This document shows positions 57,482 to 64,000 of a DNA stretch of 64,000 bases, piece by piece. The notes below the pieces were generated by a model that made no database searches, had not been told where the DNA came from, and saw only the letters and a list, made by a program, of their open reading frames with translations. Each line of letters begins with the position of its first letter. Positions within the stretch are counted from its first letter, which is position 1. The stretch is from Aliamphritea ceti (GTDB taxonomy: Bacteria > Pseudomonadota > Gammaproteobacteria > Pseudomonadales > Balneatricaceae), in NCBI RefSeq assembly GCF_024347215.1, contig NZ_AP025282.1, positions 4,588,001 to 4,652,000 of the forward strand, in the 5' to 3' direction. The position numbers and the translations under genes are program-made.

Positions 57482-57845
57482 ACAGAGGTCTCCTTGCTAC
57501 CGGATAACGGGTAAAATTAAACGGTTGTGCCTAAGGCCTTTCTTTGTTTTTTATTCTTCAGCAATTAACAACTTAGTCGAAGGAAGTATAGCAGCAGATA
57601 TTCACAGGCAAGGCGACAGTCCGCCGATAACGGGATACAGAGTGGCAAGAAACACATGATAGGTTATGCCTCAGCCAGCATGGATAACGGGCCGCAGCAA
57701 AATAAGATAACGCCAGAAAAAAAGTGAAAAAAAATATCTTCACTGTTCAAAAAACAGACAAAAACAGGCTAAGAATCAACCCTTTTAAAAGCAAGTCAAA
57801 AGACTAAATATACTGTATCAACTCAGAACAACGGGCTTTAATTCG
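57482..57845. other. 364-bp intergenic region upstream of coxB
   Basis: Contains the presumed cox promoter near coxB. The rest, toward the small membrane-protein gene, is AT-rich and includes A/T runs around 57720-57735. No gene, repeat or clear terminator is recognised. Confidence 0.4.
57585..57611 (-). promoter_or_regulatory. Candidate cox operon promoter
   Basis: On the minus strand TTGCCT and TATACT are separated by 15 bp, about 105 bp before the coxB start. The spacing is short and the -35 imperfect, so this is only a candidate. Confidence 0.35.
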
Positions 57846-58079
57846 CTAGCCCAGGAAGACAACGAGTAACCAGTAGAGCATAAAAATAATAACAGCGATA
57901 AGCGCTAAACTGGATAGCAGACTCAACAGCAAAGATGGTAACGGTGAACGCAGCCTCTTATCACGCCCAGTTGATCCGGATGTACTTATATGCAGGCTGA
58001 CCAACAAAAGTTTGAAACATAGCTGTGCTAATCGTTTAAACCTAAGCAACAATACCGATATAAGATTAATACTTAACAT
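57846..58079 (-). CDS. Small membrane protein of unknown function
   Basis: A 77-residue frame with a hydrophobic N-terminal segment, a short basic loop (STGRDKRLRS) and a long C-terminal membrane helix (about 50-76). A strong ribosome-binding site (GGGAGGTAAA then ATG) directly precedes it, which is the main reason to call it. It lies about 100 bp downstream of msrQ on the same strand. No family recognised. Confidence 0.55.
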   Translation of the reverse strand: MLSINLISVLLLRFKRLAQLCFKLLLVSLHISTSGSTGRDKRLRSPLPSLLLSLLSSLALIAVIIFMLYWLLVVFLG

Positions 58080-58181
58080 TTTACCTCCCAGCCAAAATCT
58101 TACAGGCCAGGTGCATAACGTTTAGTACTCAGCCGCTCACCTTCACCGCAACTTCAGCAGGCTATCATCTGAATAGAATAT

Positions 58182-58787
58182 TCATTTTTGATATTTAAGG
58201 TATAGACGATATCCCAATAATACCGCCAGTATCAGCCCATAAATCAATTGTTCATAGAAGCTGGCACGAATCTGCCAAATGAAGTGCAACATCACCAAAA
58301 GACTGGCGGGATATATCCAACGGTGCAACGTTTTCCAGCGCTTGCCCAACCTTCGCATCATGGATTTAGTTGAGGTAATCCCCATAGGGATAAGGATAAT
58401 TAAAGCCAGAGCACCAACAACAATATAGGGACGCTCTGTCAGTTCACGGAAGAACAAATCTGATCGCCAGCCAATCAGAAAAGTTGCAAACGCCAATAGA
58501 TGTAGCACCGCATAAAATAATGCATAAAGGCCCATCATTCGGCGAAATTTAAGTGCCCAACCCCAGCCGAAAAAATGCCTCACGGGTGTGATTGCCAGGG
58601 TTATCCACAGAAAATTAATCGACCAGGTGCCCATTTCATCAACAATAAACTTGGCAGGATCCGTGCCCAGATCATTACCGAAGCCAAGCAATAGTAAGTT
58701 TGCCAACGGCCACAGTGGTAACAGAAACAATAGCCACCAACGCAGGCGCATCTGAGCGACAGAAGAGAATGGTAAATTCAGTACCAT
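58182..58787 (-). CDS. msrQ: Heme-binding membrane subunit MsrQ of the methionine sulfoxide reductase system
   Basis: Passes electrons from the quinone pool or flavin reductase to MsrP for repair of oxidised methionines in periplasmic proteins. The 201-residue protein (formerly YedZ) has about six membrane segments in the ferric-reductase-like fold. Heme-ligand candidates are the His residues in LYAVLHLLAF and LHRWIYP ... MLHFIWQ. Its start overlaps msrP by 10 bp, so the two are coupled. Confidence 0.93.
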   Translation of the reverse strand: MVLNLPFSSVAQMRLRWWLLFLLPLWPLANLLLLGFGNDLGTDPAKFIVDEMGTWSINFLWITLAITPVRHFFGWGWALKFRRMMGLYALFYAVLHLLAFATFLIGWRSDLFFRELTERPYIVVGALALIILIPMGITSTKSMMRRLGKRWKTLHRWIYPASLLVMLHFIWQIRASFYEQLIYGLILAVLLGYRLYLKYQK

Positions 58788-59791
58788 TTCTTGAGATCCA
58801 TCCCCTTATACATTTGCGCAACTTCTTCGCCATAACCATTGTACGGTTTGGTATCAACAATATTCGGGGAAAGCAAAGAAGACGGTAAGCGACGTTCAGT
58901 CGCCTGACTCCAGCGAGGATGATCAACCTCTGGATTTACATTGGCAAAGAACCCGTATTCACCAGGGGCAATTATGTTCCAGCTGCTAGCCGGCATTTCC
59001 TCTACAAACTCAATCTTCACAATCGACTTTATAGATTTAAAACCATACTTCCAGGGTACCACTAAACGTAACGGCGCACCGTTTTGCGGTGGTAATGCGT
59101 TCCCATATACCCCTACTGCCATCAGTGTCAGTGGGTTCATGGCTTCATCCAGTCGTAAGCCTTCAACATACGGCCAGTCGATGGTGGAGAAAATACTATC
59201 CTGCTCAGGCATCTGCTCTTTATCAACTAAAGTTTCAAAACGAACAAATTTTGCTTTTGAGGTTGGTTCAAAGCGCTTGATCAGATCAGCCAACGGGAAC
59301 CCTAACCAGGGAATCACCATCGACCAGGCTTCTACACAACGTAAACGGTAAATACGGTCTTCAAGCGCATGAGGTTTAAGAATATCTTCCAGATTGTACT
59401 TACCCGGTTTAGCCACTTCACCAGCAATTTCGACCGTCCAGGGATCAGTCTGGAAGTCCTGTGCTTTACGAACAGGATCACGCTTATCTGTACCAAACTC
59501 GTAGAAATTGTTATGCGTAATCGCGTTGTAGTAAGGCGCGGGCTCTTCTGTCGTAGAAAAAGCGTCATTTCGCACAGCAGCAGCCAACTGAGCCCGCATC
59601 CATTCAGGACCAGGATACTGCGGCAAATCGGCAGGAATATCGTACTCAAGCGCTCGCGCCAGAGATGGCAAGCCAAGGGAAGAAACCGCCGCCAGGCCGA
59701 GACCGGCTTTCATAAACTGGCGACGATTACGGTAAATCGATTCGGGGGTTATTTGCGAAGACTTAATTGAATCAGGCTTTTTTATTAGCAT
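58778..59791 (-). CDS. msrP: Periplasmic methionine sulfoxide reductase catalytic subunit MsrP
   Basis: A molybdopterin enzyme reducing methionine sulfoxide in periplasmic proteins (formerly YedY). The 337-residue protein has a Tat signal with RNRRQFMKAGLGLA, so it is exported folded with its cofactor. The cysteine in YRLRCVEAWSMVIPW is the molybdenum ligand. MsrQ is encoded immediately downstream, and pssA ends 20 bp upstream. Confidence 0.96.
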   Translation of the reverse strand: MLIKKPDSIKSSQITPESIYRNRRQFMKAGLGLAAVSSLGLPSLARALEYDIPADLPQYPGPEWMRAQLAAAVRNDAFSTTEEPAPYYNAITHNNFYEFGTDKRDPVRKAQDFQTDPWTVEIAGEVAKPGKYNLEDILKPHALEDRIYRLRCVEAWSMVIPWLGFPLADLIKRFEPTSKAKFVRFETLVDKEQMPEQDSIFSTIDWPYVEGLRLDEAMNPLTLMAVGVYGNALPPQNGAPLRLVVPWKYGFKSIKSIVKIEFVEEMPASSWNIIAPGEYGFFANVNPEVDHPRWSQATERRLPSSLLSPNIVDTKPYNGYGEEVAQMYKGMDLKKWY

Positions 59792-59811
59792 TTAACACCC
59801 CTTGGGAATTA

Positions 59812-60615
59812 TTAACTCGACGAGCGCGTTTTACGCTTGCGTACTAACCATAATAACGGACCAGACAAACTGTATCCGAGAATCAGCAACCACAAAATAA
59901 TCGGTGGGCTGATAGAAATAACCCCAATCACCAGCACAATTGCCAGCAGAATCATAAACGGGATTTTCCCTTTCGGATCAACGTCTTTAAAACTGTAATA
60001 CAGAACATTACTGACCATCAGAACGCCAACAAGTGCCACATAAACAGCAATTAAATACGCATAACCGCTAACATCGAGATCAAACTCAACACTGGCCCAC
60101 ACTAACCCGGCAACAGCCGCTGCCGCCGCAGGACTTGGTAAACCAATAAAATAGCGTTTATCCACAGAGCCAATCTGCGTATTAAAACGTGCTAAACGCA
60201 ATGCGGCACCAGCCACATAAATAAAAGCAGCAAACCAGCCTAACTTACCCGCCGAACTCAACACCCAGCTAAAGCTCACCAACGCCGGAGCAACACCGAA
60301 AGACACCATATCGGAAAGAGAGTCATACTCAGCACCAAAAGCACTTGAAGTATTCGTCATCCGGGCGACACGACCATCCAGACCATCAAGCACCATCGCT
60401 ACAAAAATCGCAATGGAAGCATTAGCAAAATCTCCGTTCATGCCGGCAACAACGGCGTAGAAACCAGAAAATAATGCACCCGTTGTAAACAGATTAGGTA
60501 ACAGATAGATACCACGGCTGCGAGGCTTAACGCTTTCCTGCGCAGTTTCAGGGCTTTCAGGTGGGTTAGCAGAACCGTTGTCTTCAGCGTGTTGATTATC
60601 GTGCTGATCGATCAT
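59812..60615 (-). CDS. pssA: CDP-diacylglycerol-serine O-phosphatidyltransferase
   Basis: Makes phosphatidylserine, the precursor of phosphatidylethanolamine. The 267-residue integral membrane protein has the CDP-alcohol phosphotransferase motif (LDGLDGRVAR ... G ... YDSLSD), about seven or eight membrane segments and a hydrophilic Asn/Glu-rich N-terminus. It is the membrane (Bacillus/Pseudomonas-type) family, unlike the E. coli phospholipase-D-like PssA. Confidence 0.94.
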   Translation of the reverse strand: MIDQHDNQHAEDNGSANPPESPETAQESVKPRSRGIYLLPNLFTTGALFSGFYAVVAGMNGDFANASIAIFVAMVLDGLDGRVARMTNTSSAFGAEYDSLSDMVSFGVAPALVSFSWVLSSAGKLGWFAAFIYVAGAALRLARFNTQIGSVDKRYFIGLPSPAAAAAVAGLVWASVEFDLDVSGYAYLIAVYVALVGVLMVSNVLYYSFKDVDPKGKIPFMILLAIVLVIGVISISPPIILWLLILGYSLSGPLLWLVRKRKTRSSS

Positions 60616-60748
60616 GATATGTTTTCACCGCATATTATTAAGAAAGTCGGCACATTCTACTGCCGTGCCTGTATGAAAGCTAATTTCTACAGCAGTTCTA
60701 GTGAATTTACGGTTAAAGTCTAAATAGACGAACAACGCTCGAGATAAT

Positions 60749-61507
60749 TTAAGCGAGTAGGACCCTATCAACAAAGCGACGGGGTAATGCATTAGCAACA
60801 GGGGTTTCCCGGGCTGAACTCAATACCCGGTCAAGCTGACCATCACCGTCAGTGTAATGCGCTTTATAAAAAGTAAGACGTTCGACCAAAGTGTCACGAT
60901 CCACTTCAGGATGAAACTGAAATGCCCAAAAATCCCGGCCATCGACCCTAAAGCTATGCATACACTGATCGGTATACGCCAGTAACTGACAGCGTGAAGG
61001 CAATACTGCGGCATACTGGCGGTGCACAGATATAGCCAGAAAGTCACCAGTGATATCGTGAAACAATGGATCTTCTGCTGCCTGAGGTGTCAGTAAAACA
61101 GGCAAGCTACCCATTTCGAAATCTGCATCTTTATGCAGAATTTCCCCACCCAGTGCTAATACAGCCAATTGAAAGCCAAAGCAGGAAGCAAACACCGGCA
61201 AATCAGTGTCTGCACAGTGTTGGATCAATTTCAGACTCGGCTCTATAAATGAAAACTCTTCCGGCTTCAGCACATTAGCTTCACTGGCCCCGCCTACCCA
61301 AAGCGCATCATAATTATCCGCAGCAGTTTCCGGAAAAACCGGCGTATCGAATACATTCAAAACATCAATCTGGGACACATCCAGACCACTGAGTGCAGCA
61401 AAGCTCTGGAGCTCTTCTTCACGTACCTGCGGACTATCACGAATCTGTAATAATAGAGTTTTAAGCTGGCTTTTTTCGCGCTTATGCGGCGTGTTCGTGA
61501 CAGACAT
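60749..61507 (-). CDS. Class I glutamine amidotransferase-like protein
   Basis: A 252-residue cytoplasmic protein of the GMP-synthase-like glutaminase group. The nucleophile elbow is ASCFGFQLAV and the His-Glu pair lies in FQFHPEV, so the catalytic triad is complete. No synthetase partner is fused or adjacent. Stand-alone members of this group act on gamma-glutamyl compounds or unknown amides; the substrate cannot be told. It lies alone between pssA and the flavin hydroxylase gene. Confidence 0.85.
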   Translation of the reverse strand: MSVTNTPHKREKSQLKTLLLQIRDSPQVREEELQSFAALSGLDVSQIDVLNVFDTPVFPETAADNYDALWVGGASEANVLKPEEFSFIEPSLKLIQHCADTDLPVFASCFGFQLAVLALGGEILHKDADFEMGSLPVLLTPQAAEDPLFHDITGDFLAISVHRQYAAVLPSRCQLLAYTDQCMHSFRVDGRDFWAFQFHPEVDRDTLVERLTFYKAHYTDGDGQLDRVLSSARETPVANALPRRFVDRVLLA

Positions 61508-61562
61508 AGAGTGACTTCCCGGTAGCTGAAGGTCACCTGATCATAGCGCGAAGCCTGAAAAC

Positions 61563-62807
61563 TTAAAACCTTGGCAGCCAGCCTGGCGGCGACGGTAAAT
61601 CAGGTAATCGTGCTTTAAGTATTGGTAAACCTTTTTCTGTAAGCTTAGCGGTTATCACTTGTTTCAGCGGGGCACAGTTATTCGCCAAACGCATAGTCAA
61701 CTTACGGGCCAGTTTTGCCGGTATACGGTCATCAGTAAATAAACCCACCACCAAATTAGTGCCGTGATATATAGGGCGGGTCGCCAGCATATGCTTTCTT
61801 TGATACGCATCCAATAATCTTGCAGCACCGACGTCCTGATTTTTACCTGCCGCATTTACAACAGCTTTCGCCAGTATCTCCTGGCTTTTCAGGCCAAGAT
61901 TAAACCCGTGCGCCGTTACCGGGTGCATACCTACAGCGGCGTCACCTATGACTGCGAATCTCTGGGCAACAAAACGTTTTGCATGTACTCCCACCAGCGG
62001 ATATAAGTGCCGTGGACCACAAAGTTTCATGCTCCCTAACCGTCCCTTTAGACGCTGCTCGATATCCGCTTCGAACTCCCGTTCTGGCATTTTATGAATC
62101 GCTTCAGCTTCTTCACTGCCAACAGTTACGACCACTGAAGAACGATTCCCCAACATCGGCAGCAATGCCAACGTACGACCATAGTGAAAACACTCTATAG
62201 CCGTCTGTTCATGATCAGCACTATGCTCCATACGACAAACAATAGCGCTGCGGGAAAAGTCATTCATTGTCGCGGCAATGCCCATCTTGCGTCGAGTCTC
62301 AGAAAACCGGCTATCTGCTGAAACCAGCAAGTCACATTGCACCCGTTGACCATCCGACAACTCAACCCAGGCACGCTCTTCATCACTGCCAAGATCAGTC
62401 ACTGAAGTATCCGTCAGCAATGTAATCTGCTGCTGTTCGTTAACATCAATAGTCGCCTCATAATACGCTTGGCGAATAGCGTAGTTAGGCACCAGATAGC
62501 CCAACGCGTCCAGATCCTGACGCTGGTTATCAAAATTAAGCGAGTAATCTGAATCACCATCTACAACGCGGGCTGCACAAATAGGTGCAATATCTTCAGC
62601 TTTTAGCTTCTGCCAAGCTCCGCTACGCTGCATAAGCTCAACTGATTGATGAGTAAGCGCAATTTCCCGACCATCTTCAGCAGGTACCTGTAAATTTGCT
62701 TCACTGTTTTTTTCAATCACCAATACCCGTAACTCTGACTGTTTCAGCGAACAGGCAAAACTTAGCCCTGCAGGACCGGCACCAATAATCACCACATCGT
62801 AATGCAT
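61563..62807 (-). CDS. ubiM: FAD-dependent ubiquinone hydroxylase, UbiM-like
   Basis: A flavoprotein monooxygenase of the UbiH/F/I/L/M family that hydroxylates the ubiquinone ring. From the chosen ATG (MHYDVVIIGAGPAG) it is about 414 residues. AGGAGG lies upstream; an in-frame start 60 bp earlier is less likely. The dinucleotide-binding GAGPAG, DGREIALTH and the second FAD motif GDAAVGMHPVTAHGFNLGL are present. The DGREIALTH and TAHGFNLGL wording resembles UbiM as I recall it, but UbiH or UbiF-type specificity cannot be excluded. No other ubi genes are near. Confidence 0.75.
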   Translation of the reverse strand: MHYDVVIIGAGPAGLSFACSLKQSELRVLVIEKNSEANLQVPAEDGREIALTHQSVELMQRSGAWQKLKAEDIAPICAARVVDGDSDYSLNFDNQRQDLDALGYLVPNYAIRQAYYEATIDVNEQQQITLLTDTSVTDLGSDEERAWVELSDGQRVQCDLLVSADSRFSETRRKMGIAATMNDFSRSAIVCRMEHSADHEQTAIECFHYGRTLALLPMLGNRSSVVVTVGSEEAEAIHKMPEREFEADIEQRLKGRLGSMKLCGPRHLYPLVGVHAKRFVAQRFAVIGDAAVGMHPVTAHGFNLGLKSQEILAKAVVNAAGKNQDVGAARLLDAYQRKHMLATRPIYHGTNLVVGLFTDDRIPAKLARKLTMRLANNCAPLKQVITAKLTEKGLPILKARLPDLPSPPGWLPRF

Positions 62808-62895
62808 AACCAGCAACCTCCTATTCAGTTTGCCGATTACCCTACTCTCACTATGGCTCTGAAACACCGACCTGCATCAAGCTTCTTGGAGAAAG

Positions 62896-63330
62896 CTATT
62901 TTTCCGGCAAGCAATCCCATTCTGGCAAATCACTTGCAGGTTGATACCAATCCGCTCCGGATGCCCGGAAAACATTTTGCTGAGGCTCAATTCCCGGATG
63001 TATATCCAGTGTACCGGCTGGAATCACCATGGCCTTACCGGACTTGGCCAACCAGGGCAGTGACGATCCGCAATGTTTACAAAAAGCTGTTGTGAAATGT
63101 TTAGTGTCTGCTGGCGTATATTTACCAATATGCTGGCGACCGCTAAGCCAACTAAACTGTTCAGGCCGGGCTAAAATATTTGCTGCATGCGCACTGCCGG
63201 TAAACTTTCGGCAACGTGAGCAATGACAGTACTGAAAAATCCCGAGATTACCGTCCAGTTGATAGGTCACTTCACCACACAGACAACTGCCAGTTACCTG
63301 ATCTGCAGATTCTGTTTGCACGTCCGGCAT
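62896..63330 (-). CDS. GFA-family (glutathione-dependent formaldehyde-activating-like) protein
   Basis: A 144-residue zinc protein. The cysteine pairs fit the GFA fold: CLCGEVTY, YCHCSRCRKFTGSAHA and FCKHCGSSLPW. GGGGAGGAAT precedes the ATG ending at 63330, preferred to an upstream TTG. Only a few members of this family are shown to act on the formaldehyde-glutathione adduct, so the substrate is uncertain. It lies just upstream of the UbiM-like gene on the same strand, 88 bp apart. Confidence 0.9.
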   Translation of the reverse strand: MPDVQTESADQVTGSCLCGEVTYQLDGNLGIFQYCHCSRCRKFTGSAHAANILARPEQFSWLSGRQHIGKYTPADTKHFTTAFCKHCGSSLPWLAKSGKAMVIPAGTLDIHPGIEPQQNVFRASGADWYQPASDLPEWDCLPEK

Positions 63331-63461
63331 AACATTCCTCCCCAAGTTATGATTTTAAAAAACAGCCTGGTAAAACCGATTAATGAATATAATCCAAAAA
63401 TACAGAAAGATTACAGCACGACAATTATATGTTTGTCGCTTACCTGTTTGGTTAAGGCATA

Positions 63462-63494
63462 AAAAACCCCGAGGCTGATATCAGCCTCGGGGTT
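63462..63494 (-). terminator. Terminator of clpB
   Basis: A perfect 30-bp palindrome with half-site AACCCCGAGGCTGAT is followed on the minus strand by six T. It lies about 30 bp after the clpB stop. Confidence 0.93.
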
Positions 63495-63526
63495 ATCCGT
63501 TTCAGAAGATTGACTCATTGCCAGCT

Positions 63527-64000
63527 TTATCGAAAGACAAACTCCCCAGCTTCAACATCTATAGCAATTTCGCTGCCACTGCTAAAGTCGCCGGCCAGTA
63601 AACGCTGAGCTAAGGGGTTTTCAATCCATTGCTGAATCGCCCGTTTCAATGGCCGTGCTCCATATATCGGCTCAAAGCCAACATCCACAAGCTTGTCCAG
63701 CGCTGTAGAAGTAAGTGTCAGACTCAGTTCTCTTTCAGCCAAACGGCTACGCAAGCGCTGTAGCTGAATATCCGCTATACCTCTCACCTGTTCTTTACCC
63801 AGGCTATGGAAAACAACAACTTCATCAATCCGGTTAATCACTTCGGGTCTAAAGTGAGTACCCACCACCTCCATAACAGCATTACGCATAAGACTATAGT
63901 CATCATCGCTGCTGAAATTTTGAATAAGATCAGAACCCAGGTTAGATGTCATCACCACTATAGTATTTCGGAAATCAACGGTCCGCCCCTGACCATCAGT
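63527..64000 (-). CDS. clpB: ATP-dependent chaperone ClpB, partial (C-terminal end)
   Basis: A disaggregase working with DnaK. Only the last 157 codons are in the window; the frame stays open to 64000. The visible part includes TDGQGRTVDFRNTIVVMTSN, the arginine finger/sensor region FRPEVINRIDEVVVFHSL, and the end of the second AAA+ module with sensor 2 in YGARPLKRAIQQW. It ends in the short C-terminal tail EAGEFVFR. ClpA/ClpC-type alternatives are less likely from the tail and these motifs. Confidence 0.93.
   Translation of the reverse strand, partial: TDGQGRTVDFRNTIVVMTSNLGSDLIQNFSSDDDYSLMRNAVMEVVGTHFRPEVINRIDEVVVFHSLGKEQVRGIADIQLQRLRSRLAERELSLTLTSTALDKLVDVGFEPIYGARPLKRAIQQWIENPLAQRLLAGDFSSGSEIAIDVEAGEFVFR

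Overview
The window is a chromosomal segment of a marine-type gammaproteobacterium. The best guess is the Oceanospirillales (Neptunomonas/Amphritea/Marinobacterium-like). This rests on the housekeeping block csrA-lysC-alaS-recX-recA-pncC...mutS, a sodium-pump oxaloacetate decarboxylase (oadG-oadA), a Pseudomonas-like cox operon, a second EF-G and a full rrn operon. The assignment comes from reading protein families and gene order, not from a database search. I see no prophage, insertion sequence or CRISPR array.

Layout. 1-3.5 kb: oadA (cut by the window edge), oadG and thiI. 3.6-5.6 kb: a two-gene signalling operon, a receiver-CheC protein followed by a PAS-GGDEF diguanylate cyclase. 5.9-18.1 kb: the most striking part, a 2250-residue secreted VCBS/RTX adhesin transcribed leftward, and divergently a type I secretion operon of two ABC transporters plus an HlyD-type adaptor. 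Eight successive 309-bp units of the adhesin are nearly identical, and the two ABC proteins have complementary degenerate ATPase motifs. 18.1-25.8 kb: three identical tRNA-Arg(ACG), tRNA-Ser(GCU), csrA, lysC, alaS, recX, recA (with a clear LexA box and promoter) and pncC. 25.8-33.5 kb: an NTF2-like protein, a periplasmic solute-binding protein, mutS, a two-domain PTPS/QueD-like protein, rsuA, rsmC and a YciC-like membrane protein. 33.5-37.5 kb: a thioredoxin-like protein divergent from a small cysteine-containing protein behind a near-perfect Fur box, then a PAS-GGDEF-EAL protein with a possible small partner, and an HDOD protein. 37.6-43 kb: EF-G2, prpE and a divergent HisA-like protein.

43.3-49 kb is an rRNA operon on the minus strand: two strong promoters, boxA, 16S, tRNA-Ala alone, a second boxA, 23S, 5S and a terminator. 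49.1-57.5 kb holds a Yip1-family protein and the aa3-type cytochrome c oxidase operon coxB-coxA-ctaG-coxC, then SURF1, a CxxxC protein, ctaA and ctaB, with one small opposite-strand DUF2909-type gene. 57.8-64 kb holds a small membrane protein, msrQ-msrP, pssA, a class I amidotransferase, a UbiM-like flavin hydroxylase, a GFA-family protein and the C-terminal end of clpB.

How the genes fit together. The adhesin and its divergent exporter form one surface-adhesion module, and the adjacent receiver/diguanylate cyclase pair could link it to c-di-GMP. The cox block supplies catalytic subunits (coxA/B/C), copper insertion (ctaG and perhaps the CxxxC protein), heme A synthesis (ctaB, ctaA) and SURF1 assembly. 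csrA through recA is a translation, regulation and SOS block. No single region is clearly a new system. The most unusual items are the adhesin/asymmetric exporter, the T-fold protein with complementary half-domains, the HisA paralogue with an altered catalytic motif, and the Fur-controlled small protein.
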